64,000 bases of DNA from Verrucomicrobiota bacterium (GTDB taxonomy: Bacteria > Verrucomicrobiota > Verrucomicrobiia > JADLBR01): assembly GCA_029560585.1 (NCBI GenBank), contig JAKQKQ010000155.1, forward strand, positions 1-64,000. Reading direction: 5' to 3'. Under the pieces are notes generated by a model that worked only from the letters and a program-made list of their open reading frames with translations, was not told the origin of the DNA and made no database searches. Shown piece by piece: positions 36,201 through 44,653 of this stretch; position 1 is the first letter of the stretch, and each line of letters starts with the position of its first letter. Made by a program: the position numbers and the translations under genes.

Positions 36201-36220
36201 TCCCCATCGAGGTGAAATGA
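30224..36220 (+). CDS. Alpha-2-macroglobulin family protein with CxEQ thioester motif
   Basis: A 1998-residue exported protein (GTG 30218 is an alternative start). Signal peptide residues 1-20, cleaved near VFADE; no lipobox. After a helical N-terminal domain come macroglobulin domains: MG1 near RVWACPDTKIAIAYRNV, MG2 with FTDRALYRPGQTIHYKG. An Ala/Pro/Met-rich linker at about residues 1163-1225 sits just before the A2M core (NLDETAFFFPHLMSG) and may serve as protease bait. The thioester motif CSEQ is at about residue 1456, in PHECSEQVFNRL, followed by an alpha/alpha-toroid domain. The family traps proteases that cleave the bait. No adjacent pbpC, unlike E. coli. Confidence 0.9.
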   Translation: MHFRQSLMALSIISINIVFADETSMTRPELWRQVTEAEKKGLPQTAIKCIEPIIQGALKDKAYGEAAHAIARRIVLEGTIQGNKPEEKIRLIAAEVAKAPAEIRPLLQTIEALWYWHYFQENRWRFMERTRTGEAPGADFTTWDLPRIFKEIDRHFAAALADVKTLRRTPITDFGDFLVVGTVPDAYRPTLYDFIAQEALAFYTAGEQAAAKPEDAFEIPAESPILTPPETFLAWQPQTADVASPALKAIRLYQELLRFHSGDGDRSAFLDADLARLTWGHNVAVGEGKAARYQVALSAFAERNAAHELSAMALHRWAVALQSEGNLAEAHRIAARGRAAFPDSAGGKRCQNLIADIEAKSAQITTERVWACPDTKIAIAYRNVTKVWFRAVEQEWVPAEADRNRLDDAARARLMGAKPALEWSADLPPTPDFKERVEESPVPHGLEPGYYVIIASHNPRFGEQDNQLSVATIWVSDIALVTRERGGRREAFVLDAVSGEPVAGANVRVWRLERGTRFVEEPTLSTDENGLCGFAYREGQVYSMLASRGQQRVSSGSQHLWRAGESSPVPTFRTTLFTDRALYRPGQTIHYKGIVLLIDQTNNRYETVAGRALTVVFSDPNGKEIARARAKTNDYGSFSGNFTAPRDRLAGRMTIAVTDGAKGATSLNVEEYKRPRFEVTLDAPKVPAKLGEKAVVAGKAMNYTGAPVDGATLKWRVVREVIWPPWWGWFRIIWPPGRGEQQEIAHGEAKTGADGAFAIEFIARPDPKVSEKDQAHFRFHVFADVTDPAGETRSADRAIHVGFAAMKAALGADPWEIDDKAVELRVTTTSLDDEPMAAKGMVRIHRLKEPERVPRAALDRPHRPWGQTQKPDPSDPNTWALDDVAIERPFATDAKGKAALSFELKVGLYRAVLEGEDAFGKKVTAQLPLHVLRPSAEKLLAKVPQLLEAPKWTVEPGGEFVALWGTGYDTGRAFVEIEHRGKVVERYWTGLGRTQQQIRHAVTEAMRGGFQLHVTQVRENRAYLASKKINVPWSNKVLGVRWDHFTSKLQPGQKETWTLVVSGPGKGGGADGPSEGERAVAEIVAGLYDESLDQFLPHDWPGRFDEFYSDQSLLSSAFANTLQALWHVAGNWERAQVAVDWRYRGFPPAVAQHLWGFRFPRRAMMHAARGGGGAPMMEEVAAPVPAPPAVGAVAMKMEAEAAPAQAPAQGAPRPAPKLDEVTARKNLDETAFFFPHLMSGQNGEVRITFTMPEALTRWRFMAFAHDRACRSGYLEDHAVTAKDLMVQPNPPRFMREGDELEFTVKVTNRIAEPQRGKVRLSFRDARTEESADAALGNAAPEIAFDIPANESRSYGWRIRVPDGCGFLAYKAVGATDKVSDGEEGFLPVLPRRILVTESLPLPIRGPATKQFHFEKLLASGKSDTLRHENLTLQMVSNPSWYAVMALPYLMEFPHECSEQVFNRLYANALARHIANSDPRIRRIFDQWKGTAALDSPLEKNQDLKAVMLEETPWLRQAKREGEARKNVGVLFDANHLDAELGRATQKLAEAQLGDGSWPWFPGGRGNDYITLYITTGFGRLRHLGAEVDVGPALRSLERLDRWMAERHREILKGKEAEKYVLSSIDALYLYGRSFFLKERPINDACRPAADFYLGQGRKLWLDLACRQSQGHLALALDRFGGDANREAARAIMASLKERSVNSEEMGMFWRETELSWWWYRAPIETQALMIEAFDEVAGDATAVEDCRVWLLKQKQTQDWKTTKATADAVYALLLRGKDILASSKLVEVSIGDTTVTPGTPAEGAPAIEPGTGFYERRFGPGEIRPGMGEVTVKKVDEGVAWGSLHWQYLEDMSKVTPHEGTPLKLKKALFTKRYTPQGPALEPVRGPVLVGDELVVRIELRVDRDMEYVHLKDHRGSGTEPVNVLSGYRYQDGLAYYESTRDTASHFFIDYLPKGTYVFEYSTRIQLRGRYPTGVASIQCMYAPEFNSHSESIPIEVK

Positions 36221-36223
36221 CGC

Positions 36224-36451
36224 TCAGATCGTGTAGTCCTCTCGGGGCTTAGCCCTGCCGAAAGAGATGCGGTTCCAGATGCGCTCGTGGGCATAGTAGA
36301 GGAACATCTTCGTGAAAAGCTCGACGACACCGATGCTGAGCGCCCATTTCAGCTTGCCGGTGATGAGGAACGAAATGATCATGGTGTCAACCGTGCCGGT
36401 CAGGCGCCACGAGATGGATTTGGCCAGGCTGCGAAAATGGTTGTCCGTCAT
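36224..36451 (-). CDS. DUF2061 small membrane protein
   Basis: A 75-residue protein with the DUF2061 signature RSLAKSISWRLTGTVDTMII and two membrane segments, then a basic/polar C-terminus with RIWNRISFGR. Family members in other bacteria are often beside sulfate-activation or transport genes; nothing of that kind is here. It ends 3 bp from the macroglobulin stop on the opposite strand. Confidence 0.85.
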   Translation of the reverse strand: MTDNHFRSLAKSISWRLTGTVDTMIISFLITGKLKWALSIGVVELFTKMFLYYAHERIWNRISFGRAKPREDYTI

Positions 36452-36567
36452 AAGGTCGGGCCCAGTTAAGCGAAAACTTCCTCCGCGTTAATCCCAATCT
36501 GAGCTGCCGTCAGAATCCCCCCCGCCATACCATCGCGATGGGCGTGGAAGGAACGCCGACCCGAGGC

Positions 36568-36741
36568 TGTCTAAAAACTCAAACGCCCAACACGGAACAT
36601 CCAACAATCAATGCCCATCTGATGACAGAGGGGACGTCCGATGGTGTGCGGCGCGCGACAATGCACGGCATCTCACAGAGATGCCCTACAAAATTTGTAG
36701 GCCGCCTGTGCCAGGCGGCTCGGCTCAGAGGTCTTGAGACA
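36568..36741 (+). repeat. Three-stem MITE-like repeat, copy 2
   Basis: A 174-bp element with inverted ends: TGTCTAAAAACTC on the left, and the right end read inward is TGTCTCAAGACCTC. The three-stem core is at 36667-36719 and is identical to copy 1. The gap from 36452 to 36912 holds nothing else recognisable. Confidence 0.88.
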
Positions 36742-36912
36742 CGCTCGCCTCGGCGTCCCCGATCCAGCCGCCTGCGTTGACCTCGGCCCCGTGCCCTCCC
36801 GGTGGGGACGGGCGGCGCGGACGCATCGCACGGGTCGCCCGCCCTCCGCCGCCACGGTGCAGGGGCCGCATCGTTTGATTCGCGATGCGAGAGAACATAG
36901 ATTTACTTGGGC

Positions 36913-38034
36913 GTGAGCGTATTATCTGCAGAGCGATTCGTTTCCGACCTCCTTTCGCAAGCCGACGTGCGGATCAACGGCGACCGGCAGGGGGATATCG
37001 CGGTCCGCGACGGGCGGCTCTATGACCGGATAATCCGCGATGGTTCCCTGGGGCTGGGGGAGAGCTATATGGACGGGTGGTGGGATGCTGAGCCGCTGGA
37101 CGCGTTCTTCACCAAGGTCCTGGGGGCCAACCTGGACAGGAAACTGAAACTCACTCTGCGCGTCATATTTCGACATGCGGCACACGCATGCCTGAACTTT
37201 CAGAGCAGGGCCAGGGCGTTTCAGATTGGTGCCCACCACTATGACATGGGGAATGACCTGTACCGGGCGATGCTCGACAGGCGACTGACCTACAGTTGCG
37301 GATACTGGAAGGGCGCCCGCGATCTCGACGAAGCCCAGGAGGCGAAGCTTGACATGACGTGCCGGAAAATCGGGCTCTCGCGGGGGCAGACGATCCTGGA
37401 CATCGGGTGCGGCTGGGGGAGTTTTGCGAAGTTCGCGGCGGAGCGTTTCGGGGCCCGTGTCGTCGGGATCACCGTCTCCAGAAAGCAGGTCGCACTCGGC
37501 ACCGAATCATGCGAGGGCCTGCCGGTGGAGATACGTCTTCAGGACTACAGGGATGTCACCGGGCAATTCGACCACGTTGTCTCGATCGGGATGTTCGAGC
37601 ACGTCGGCCACAAGAACTACCGGACGTTCATGGATGTTGTTCACCGGTGCCTGAAACGCGACGGCCTGTTTCTCCTGCACACGATCGGCGGGAATGAATC
37701 GGTGAAGGCGACAGATCCGTGGATCACAAAATACATCTTCCCGAACTCCATGCTCCCTTCGGCCAATCAGGTCGCGGCGGCGTACGAGGGACTATTCGTC
37801 ATGGAGGACTGGCATAACTTCGCTGCGGATTATGACAGGACGCTGATGGCCTGGTCCGACAATTTTGACGCGCGCTGGGGCGCACTCAGGGACGGGTATG
37901 GGGATCGGTTCTATCGGATGTGGAAGTATTACCTGCTCTCATGCGCCGGCGCATTTCGCGCCCGAAAGAACCAGCTCTGGCAGCTTGTTCTCTCGAAGGA
38001 TGGCATCAGGGGAGGTTACGTTTCAACGAGGTAG
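36913..38034 (+). CDS. cfa: Cyclopropane-fatty-acyl-phospholipid synthase
   Basis: A 373-residue enzyme that methylenates unsaturated membrane lipids with SAM. N-terminal lipid-binding domain with LGLGESYMDGWWD. The SAM site is ILDIGCGWGSFAKFAAERFG, then GMFEHVGHKNY supplies the carbonate-site Glu/His. The active-site cluster YYLLSCAGAFRARKNQLWQLV is at the C-terminus. GTG 36913 is chosen; TTG 36907 is possible. It is 56 bp upstream of a Mut7-C gene and may be co-transcribed. Confidence 0.93.
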   Translation: MSVLSAERFVSDLLSQADVRINGDRQGDIAVRDGRLYDRIIRDGSLGLGESYMDGWWDAEPLDAFFTKVLGANLDRKLKLTLRVIFRHAAHACLNFQSRARAFQIGAHHYDMGNDLYRAMLDRRLTYSCGYWKGARDLDEAQEAKLDMTCRKIGLSRGQTILDIGCGWGSFAKFAAERFGARVVGITVSRKQVALGTESCEGLPVEIRLQDYRDVTGQFDHVVSIGMFEHVGHKNYRTFMDVVHRCLKRDGLFLLHTIGGNESVKATDPWITKYIFPNSMLPSANQVAAAYEGLFVMEDWHNFAADYDRTLMAWSDNFDARWGALRDGYGDRFYRMWKYYLLSCAGAFRARKNQLWQLVLSKDGIRGGYVSTR

Positions 38035-38090
38035 CATGGATGCCCGCGCGGCGGAACTGGCGGGCCGCGAGGGAGGAGGACCATCGGCGG

Positions 38091-38843
38091 ATGAAAATGG
38101 CCGTTCTCAGGATCTACGCAGAGCTGAACGATTTCCTCCCCGCGGAAAGACGCCAGGCGCCATTTTCACGGGCGTTTGGACCGGGCACCAGCGTCAAAGA
38201 TCTGATCGAGGGCGCGGGGGTCCCGCACACGGAAGTGGACCTGATCCTCGCGAACGGAGTACCGGTCGATTTCTCGTACTTGGTGCGAGACGGCGACCGG
38301 ATCAGCGCATATCCCGTCTTCGAATCCTTGGACATTGGCCCGATCGCGCGACTGAGGCCACGACCGCTGCGGGAGCCGCGCTTCATCCTCGACACGCACC
38401 TCGGGCGGCTCGCGCGATACCTTCGGATGCTGGGCTTTGACGCTCTTTACCGGAACGATTACCGCGATGACGAGCTGGCGCGTGTCTCTGCCGTCGGGCA
38501 AAGGATCCTGCTCACGCGCGACGCCGGGCTCCTGAAACGCGCCGTCGTCACGCGCGGCTATTGGGTCCGGGAGACCGATGTCCGCCGGCAGCTGGCGGAG
38601 GTCGTAGTGCGTTTCGATCTGGCCGCGTCGGTGGCGCCTTTCCAACGTTGCCTGCGCTGTAATGGGCGCCTTGAGCCCGTGGAGAAGGAGGTGGTCGCGG
38701 GGCGATTGCCCCCGATGGTCAGGCTTCAGCACCGGGAATTTCAAAGGTGCCCGGATTGTGATCGGATCTATTGGAAGGGATCGCACTACCGGCGGATGCG
38801 GCAATGGGTCGATCTGATGCTAGCCCGGAATCTCACAGCCTGA
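38091..38843 (+). CDS. Ubiquitin-like plus Mut7-C PIN-type RNase protein
   Basis: A 250-residue two-domain protein. Residues 1-80 form a MoaD/ThiS-like beta-grasp (Ub-Mut7-C). From about 97 comes the Mut7-C domain: FILDTHLGRLARYLRMLGFD, NDYRDDEL, ILLTRDAGLL (PIN-like acidic residues) and a zinc ribbon CLRCNGRL/CPDCDRIYWKG. The family is thought to be an RNase. GGAGG upstream supports ATG 38091; start 38040 would add 17 residues. It follows cfa by 56 bp. Confidence 0.88.
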   Translation: MKMAVLRIYAELNDFLPAERRQAPFSRAFGPGTSVKDLIEGAGVPHTEVDLILANGVPVDFSYLVRDGDRISAYPVFESLDIGPIARLRPRPLREPRFILDTHLGRLARYLRMLGFDALYRNDYRDDELARVSAVGQRILLTRDAGLLKRAVVTRGYWVRETDVRRQLAEVVVRFDLAASVAPFQRCLRCNGRLEPVEKEVVAGRLPPMVRLQHREFQRCPDCDRIYWKGSHYRRMRQWVDLMLARNLTA

Positions 38844-38960
38844 CGGCAGTGAAATACCGGGTTAGCGATTCGCGTTCGAGATCGCCTGCAAGCGGGCTCC
38901 TGCAAAAGCGGCCACCAGACCCTTCACGCTTTCGATCGGGAAAAGGCTCGTGCCTCGCGG

Positions 38961-40643
38961 CTATTCTGTTTGCGCACCCGGGTTGGTTCCGAGACTGACC
39001 TTGGCGTCGCCTTCGACGAGCACCGTCCCGGTCGCGCCGCGCAGAATATTCCCATCCATGACGATATCGCGACCGCCGGCCTCGAAGCGCGCGGCGGCCC
39101 TGGCCTCGGGACCGGTGGTGATGATGTTGTCCCGCAGGATGACGGGGCCGTATGTGGCACCGGGCTCGTAGGTCGTGAAATAGATCTCGGGCCAGCTCTC
39201 CCAATCGCCGGTGACGAAGCTCCTGCGTCCGCGCCGCGGGTCGTGCTCGCCCTTGGTGGTGTTGTTGATGAAGACGTTGCCCTGCATGACGAGGTTGCGG
39301 GGCTGGTTGATCCAGGACCCGCGACCTCCGTTGCGAAATGTGTTTCCGATGATGGTCACGTCCTCGCATGACTTCTCCACGCTCATGACGCGCGATCCGT
39401 TCGAGCCATCCACCGTGTTGCCGGTGATGGTCGCATTCTTGCAAAACTCGGCGAGGAAGAACGCGCCCATCCGGGATCCGGTGATGTGGTTGGCAGAGAA
39501 GATGACGCCGTCGCTCTTCTGGATGTGCATCGTGTCGCCCAGCGCGCTCAAGCGGCATCCCCTCACGATGACAGCCCGACATCCGACGAGATCGATGGCG
39601 CCCTTGCCGGGGCCGGCCCCCGTCGGCGCAAAGAGCCCTAAGAAGGCATGCGAGAGACTGGAAAAAAGCTTGGCCCCGGGGCCCGCGTCACCGTTGAACC
39701 GGATTGGCCTTCCACCTGGCATCTCGGCGACCCGGATGAATTCTGGCGCGCTCTCGACGACGAAGTATTGCTTCCCGCGCACGATGTTGGACGGCAGCGC
39801 ATCGCCGAAAAAACACAGGGCATCGCGGCCGCGGGCCATATCCTTCTCGTCCCTTGGCTGAGAGATGGGCAGGGGCTTTGGGTTATCAAAGCACACCCGG
39901 TCGTCGCCATCGGCCATGCGGATCGGCCCCCGGATCAAGTCGTTCCTCCCGTACTTCGCGGCGAGGGCGCGCTCGTGGTCCGAGTGTTCCTCGGGCCAGA
40001 CGGCGATCTGCCACAGCAGCCCGTAGTCCCACATGAATTTTCCGCTGCGCTCCAGCGCGCAGTCCTCGACCGTTACGTTGCGCGCGTACGTCTCCACTTC
40101 GCGCTCGCTGCCCTTCTTCTCCGCGCCGAGCACGGTGATCACCGCGCCCGCCACGCCATCCGAGGTGATGTCGCGGAACGTGAGGTTCCCACTGCGTCCG
40201 CCGGGGGTTGTCGTGATCAGGATGCCCCGGGTGTTGGCGTTTGGCTCCCATGGGTTGTCGGCCTTCGCGGGATCGAACACATGACCGATGAAGTGTCCGC
40301 CGAACCAGCGGAGGTCGGCCACGTTCTCGCCGGCGAAAAGCACGACGCGCGCCCTATCGCCGAGCCGTTCTGGCATATGGAATCGCGCCCCGTAGGCCGA
40401 CACCGTCAGCCGAGAGCATAGCGACACCGGGATCTCGCCCTTCAGGGAATAGTCGCCCTCCGGGATTTTGACGGTCCCGCCGCCAGCCTTTGCCGCCGCC
40501 TCAAAACAGCGCGTGAGGGCGGGCGTGTCATCGGAGACGCCATCGGCCCTCGCGCCAAACTCTCGGGCGTCGAACTCCGCGCCATGTGCGGTCGCGAGCA
40601 CCATGGAGACGACGGATACGCACTGCGTTTTCATACGGTTCAT
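38961..40643 (-). CDS. Secreted right-handed beta-helix protein (pectate-lyase-3-like)
   Basis: A 560-residue secreted protein. A signal peptide ends near VLATAHGAEF, then DAREFGARADGVSDDTPALT, the classic start of the pectate-lyase-3/GH28-like helix. The remainder is a ladder of short strands with Asn/Val ladders (NITGN, VTIIGNTFRN, VILRDNIITTG). A polysaccharide lyase or glycosidase role is likely, but catalytic residues could not be assigned. The ATG at 40643 overlaps the stop of the upstream giant gene (ATGA). Confidence 0.78.
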   Translation of the reverse strand: MNRMKTQCVSVVSMVLATAHGAEFDAREFGARADGVSDDTPALTRCFEAAAKAGGGTVKIPEGDYSLKGEIPVSLCSRLTVSAYGARFHMPERLGDRARVVLFAGENVADLRWFGGHFIGHVFDPAKADNPWEPNANTRGILITTTPGGRSGNLTFRDITSDGVAGAVITVLGAEKKGSEREVETYARNVTVEDCALERSGKFMWDYGLLWQIAVWPEEHSDHERALAAKYGRNDLIRGPIRMADGDDRVCFDNPKPLPISQPRDEKDMARGRDALCFFGDALPSNIVRGKQYFVVESAPEFIRVAEMPGGRPIRFNGDAGPGAKLFSSLSHAFLGLFAPTGAGPGKGAIDLVGCRAVIVRGCRLSALGDTMHIQKSDGVIFSANHITGSRMGAFFLAEFCKNATITGNTVDGSNGSRVMSVEKSCEDVTIIGNTFRNGGRGSWINQPRNLVMQGNVFINNTTKGEHDPRRGRRSFVTGDWESWPEIYFTTYEPGATYGPVILRDNIITTGPEARAAARFEAGGRDIVMDGNILRGATGTVLVEGDAKVSLGTNPGAQTE

Positions 40644-43600
40644 AATTCCCATTTGCCTGTGAGGTATGCCGTCACATTGGCCCGCTCGTCAGGCGCGAGG
40701 GATCGTCCGAAAACCAGGATTTCCGCGATGTGGCCGCGGAAGAACGTCTGGTAGTTCGGTGAGAAACAGCCGATCCGGACACTCTTGGCCCAACGATCCT
40801 TGGCCTCGAACACGATCTGTCGCGGCCCGCCGGTCTGCGTCCCCGCGATCGAGCAGCAGAGGCCGCAGAGATAGTCGTATTCTTTGCCATTGCTGGCGGT
40901 GAAGATGCGCTGGTTGTGGTTGTTGGGCAGTCCGGGTTCCGGATTGCTGATCACGGCGAAGATCGTGGCCGTGATCGGTCGCTCCGATAGGTCGGGGAGT
41001 TCCATGCGGGTTTTCCGCCCGTCGTCGAATCGCAGGGCCGCCTTGCCGTTCAATCCCCGGGGGTCGTACATTGGACAGAGATCGGACGCGCCCTGCGTGG
41101 CGTGTCTTCCTTTCCCGCTCTTGTCTCTCCATTCGCGGACCCTGCCCTCCGCGTCCTTTGCGACCGTGGCGGCGTCCGACGCATCGAGCCACACCTCGAG
41201 GCCTTCTCTCAGCCCGCTGGACAGCAGTGTCTCGCAGGCGCCGAGGATCAAGGTGCCGCCGTTGTGTAAATCGTACGTGGATCCGCCAGAGGCGCTCCAT
41301 GTGCGCCACGCGTCCTGCGCCGTGCTCCGAACGGTCAAGTTACAGGGCAAGGTCGTCGCCGTCCCAGATGCGAGTCCACATGAGTCGAACGGGATGCGCC
41401 ACTCGCACGTCCAGGCATCCGCGCCGATGGATGCCCGATAGGTGACCGCCTTTTCCAATCGGGTCCGTGCCGAGTCGGGGACGCCGGCCACATCCGGGGC
41501 GCAAAAATGTCCGTCAGGCCAGCCGCGCAGGGTCAGGATCGGCCCGCGCGGATTCGCGTCCGTATTCTGAAGTGCGATCTCGGCCGCGTCGGTTGCGCCC
41601 CATCGGTGACCCGCCACGACCAGGGCCTTCGCATCCTGGACCGGGCTTCTCATCGCGACGTATAGGGCGCCATCGTCAACGTCGACCCATGCCCGCGCCG
41701 GACTGTCCTCGACGGTGGCGCCCTCCAGCGTCTGCTTCAGTTCCAGCGCGCGCCCCTTCCACTCGGTCAATGCGCCATCGACGGCAGGGGGGGCGGCCAC
41801 GCGCGTGACCCGATAAAATGGGCGAGCGGCGGATTGCCTGTATAGGTCGGCGGGAGATGAGCGGGGGCGGTTTGTCGGCTCGGGAAAAACAGGGTCGCCC
41901 CAACCCCACCACGCGCGGCGCGGCGGCACCCCGATGCCCGACCAATCGATGGGATCCGCACCCTTTTCAAGGCGAATCCCACTGACGGTGCCGATCGGTT
42001 GGGGGAGCGCCGAGCGCACAACGAGAAACAGCGGCGCCGTCCCTTGCGCGGGTTCCAGATGGGCGACGAATTCGCGGACGCTGTCCGCGCCCCCCGTGAA
42101 ACGCGGATAGAACTCGCCGAGCCTGGGGCCGCCCTGGCTCCCGGAACGCAATTCGATCTTCACCTCGTTCTTTTGCAGCGGCAATTCACCGCGATACTGC
42201 TCGAACCGGAAATACTCAAAATCCACGACGGGCTTTTCGCTGTCGGAACGGAAGACGAGGAAGACATCGCGCGCCCCTTTGGCCTCTGGGGAGAGTTCGG
42301 CCACGGCCTCACTGTAGATTTGGACATGGCTGCCGCGAACCCGGTCGGATTGCGCCAGCGCGACCTGGCCGACCAGCGGACCGTCCACGCGGTCGAGGTG
42401 CACCTCCAGCCGCCACGGGGCAGTGCCGTCGTTGCCGTAGACGGCGCGGATGCGCCGATAGCCATCGCCCAAACGAACCTTGTCAAACCTCACCCAGGCA
42501 CCGTTCTCGATGTTGTAGAGAAAGGTCCACTGCCTGCGCATCTTCTCTTGCGCGCCATCGCTGTATTTCGCCTCGAGCACCAGGGGGTCGGTGGCGTTGC
42601 GGTGCCGTGGCGTGGCACGGGCCGACCGATCGGTGTTCATTTCTTTCGCCGCGCTGGCGAACCGCAGGACGGCTGACCGCCAGCCACCGCCGAAGTCCAC
42701 CGGATCGAACGCAAACCAGTCGCCATTCTTCAGCCCCGTCAGGCCCGCGGGCGCCCTCGTGATGTCGCCGGATTGTGAGGAGCACTGCGACGCCTCGAAT
42801 GGTCGGGTGACAAGCTGAGGCCACTTGGGCAGGGCGGGGGGTTCCGCGAAGTCATGCCCGAACCGAAAGGGTTGGCCGGCCGGAAAATCCTCGGGCCGCA
42901 GCTCGGCGCAAGTGCGCGTGAAGAGCCCGTGAAACACGTTATCGTGTTCGCGGATATCCACGCAGCAGGTGTTGAACCACATGTCGCGCTGGTGGGACCC
43001 GGGCGCCGCCCAGAGGAGATTGTGATGCAGGTCCACGTTGCAGGTCCCCTCGTCCAGATAGACGATGCCGAGCTTGTTCCACCGCATCGCCGAGATGTCG
43101 TAGTATTCGTGCATCACGTTGCAGGCCACCTGCGAGGGCTGGCCGTTGAGCGTCCCGCCGCTGCAGAAGTAGCCCGATAGGAACCCCGCGTCGCGCGTCA
43201 GCAGCATGCCGTTGTAGAGATGGTTGTGGGCGAAGAGCGTGGCCGCGTAGTCCATCGGACCGCGATTTCGCGAAGCGATGCTGGTGCCGTTGCCATAGAA
43301 GTTGAAGAAGTGCCGGCCCGCGTTGCGCATCGTGTTGAAGGTGATGACGTGGCCGCCGACGAGGAAGTTCTCGTAGTCGCTGAAGTCGCTGACCGCATCG
43401 GTGATGGCGTTGAGGTAATGGCCGACGTAGCTGACCTCGTCGATGAGGCAGTTGTGAATCGTGTGGTGATATCCCCGGATGTGGAACCCGGTGCCCGCGC
43501 TGAATCGCACGCTGCAGTTCAGGAACGCGTTGTCGTGGCCACCGACGAAGATGCCCGTCTCGCCCGATCGGATGGTATCGCGCCCCTTTTCGATCTGGCC

Positions 43601-44614
43601 GATGCCGTAGTGGCGCGTGTAGTGCGCGATGTAGGCGAGATCGCACCGATCCACCACGCAGTGCGCCGAGTTCTCCAGCCGCATCGATGCGGCGCGGACC
43701 GTCAGCCCCCCGATGCGGATGTGCTCGCGCCCGCTCAGGTCGAACGCGAGCTGGCGGCGCTTCACCTCGACGGAGCGCGGCCCTGCGCCGTCGGGGGTCA
43801 TCAGGTAAAGCGTGTTGGCTTGCCAGTGCCATTCACCGGGGGCGTCCAGCGCGTGCATGTGTCCCACGATCATGCCCCGGCCCGCCTCGTGCTCCTGCGG
43901 GAACTTGCCATCATAGGCCGATCCGAACCACCAGCCCTGCGTGCGGTCGCCCACCTCGATCTCGCCCGATTTGGATCCCTCGATGACGCCGGTCTGCGCG
44001 CACCAGCCCTCGAAATGGACACCGCAGTACATGGCGCCCTTCCAGTAGTCATCGGGCTGCCCCTCCAGCAGTTTGCTCACGATCCGGCCCGGGCGGCTGA
44101 CGCGCGTCTCCCTGGGAATCGAAAACTCGCCAAAGGTCGGCCACAGCGGCGACAGGTCGGCCACGTACATCTCCAGGCCTGGCGCGGGCGCGTTGGGATG
44201 GCGCGCCTCGACCATCAATTGCCCGTCGCAGAAGACCTGGTTGCGCCCCGGGCCCAACGTCCATGGCATCGCGGCCTTCCAGATGTTGCCCTCGTGCCGC
44301 GTCCAACCCGTCACCGGCTCACAGCCGCTGACGATGACCTTCTCGCCGCGGTACGGCTTGAGCGTGATGGGTTGCTCCGCCGTGCCGCTCCGCGGGAAGA
44401 CCACCGTCTCTCGATAGGTGCCGCCGCGGATCAGCAGCGCGTCGCCCGGCCGCAGCGTATTCACCGCCGCCTGAAGCGTCGCGAACGGCTTGGTCCTCGT
44501 GCCGGGGTTGGCATCATTCCCATCGGGCGCCACGTAGAACTCGGCGGCGCGCGTCGCGGCGAGGGATGCCAGCAGGAGGATGACTATCGTGGGCGTCGGT
44601 GTCCTTCGATTCAT
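40640..44614 (-). CDS. Giant secreted beta-helix protein with carbohydrate-binding modules
   Basis: A 1324-residue exported protein. Signal peptide residues 1-23. Residues 24 to about 620 form a DUF1565/parallel beta-helix (EFYVAPDGNDANPGT, DALLIRGGTYRETVVF). About 640-820 looks like a CBM6/35-type module, about 950-1110 a CBM9-like module (PPAVDGALTEWKGRAL), and about 1120-1324 a LamG/concanavalin-like fold (LEVWLDASDAATV). Likely a surface or secreted polysaccharide-degrading enzyme. Module borders are approximate. Confidence 0.75.
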   Translation of the reverse strand: MNRRTPTPTIVILLLASLAATRAAEFYVAPDGNDANPGTRTKPFATLQAAVNTLRPGDALLIRGGTYRETVVFPRSGTAEQPITLKPYRGEKVIVSGCEPVTGWTRHEGNIWKAAMPWTLGPGRNQVFCDGQLMVEARHPNAPAPGLEMYVADLSPLWPTFGEFSIPRETRVSRPGRIVSKLLEGQPDDYWKGAMYCGVHFEGWCAQTGVIEGSKSGEIEVGDRTQGWWFGSAYDGKFPQEHEAGRGMIVGHMHALDAPGEWHWQANTLYLMTPDGAGPRSVEVKRRQLAFDLSGREHIRIGGLTVRAASMRLENSAHCVVDRCDLAYIAHYTRHYGIGQIEKGRDTIRSGETGIFVGGHDNAFLNCSVRFSAGTGFHIRGYHHTIHNCLIDEVSYVGHYLNAITDAVSDFSDYENFLVGGHVITFNTMRNAGRHFFNFYGNGTSIASRNRGPMDYAATLFAHNHLYNGMLLTRDAGFLSGYFCSGGTLNGQPSQVACNVMHEYYDISAMRWNKLGIVYLDEGTCNVDLHHNLLWAAPGSHQRDMWFNTCCVDIREHDNVFHGLFTRTCAELRPEDFPAGQPFRFGHDFAEPPALPKWPQLVTRPFEASQCSSQSGDITRAPAGLTGLKNGDWFAFDPVDFGGGWRSAVLRFASAAKEMNTDRSARATPRHRNATDPLVLEAKYSDGAQEKMRRQWTFLYNIENGAWVRFDKVRLGDGYRRIRAVYGNDGTAPWRLEVHLDRVDGPLVGQVALAQSDRVRGSHVQIYSEAVAELSPEAKGARDVFLVFRSDSEKPVVDFEYFRFEQYRGELPLQKNEVKIELRSGSQGGPRLGEFYPRFTGGADSVREFVAHLEPAQGTAPLFLVVRSALPQPIGTVSGIRLEKGADPIDWSGIGVPPRRAWWGWGDPVFPEPTNRPRSSPADLYRQSAARPFYRVTRVAAPPAVDGALTEWKGRALELKQTLEGATVEDSPARAWVDVDDGALYVAMRSPVQDAKALVVAGHRWGATDAAEIALQNTDANPRGPILTLRGWPDGHFCAPDVAGVPDSARTRLEKAVTYRASIGADAWTCEWRIPFDSCGLASGTATTLPCNLTVRSTAQDAWRTWSASGGSTYDLHNGGTLILGACETLLSSGLREGLEVWLDASDAATVAKDAEGRVREWRDKSGKGRHATQGASDLCPMYDPRGLNGKAALRFDDGRKTRMELPDLSERPITATIFAVISNPEPGLPNNHNQRIFTASNGKEYDYLCGLCCSIAGTQTGGPRQIVFEAKDRWAKSVRIGCFSPNYQTFFRGHIAEILVFGRSLAPDERANVTAYLTGKWEL

Positions 44615-44653
44615 GGGATCTTCGATTTCGAAGTGGTGCGCATGGGCCAAGCC

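Noticed and set aside
36600-36840. Small ORFs running through the repeat copies
   Set aside because: Their products are the translated repeat itself; the same peptides appear at each copy, which is due to repeated DNA and not protein conservation.
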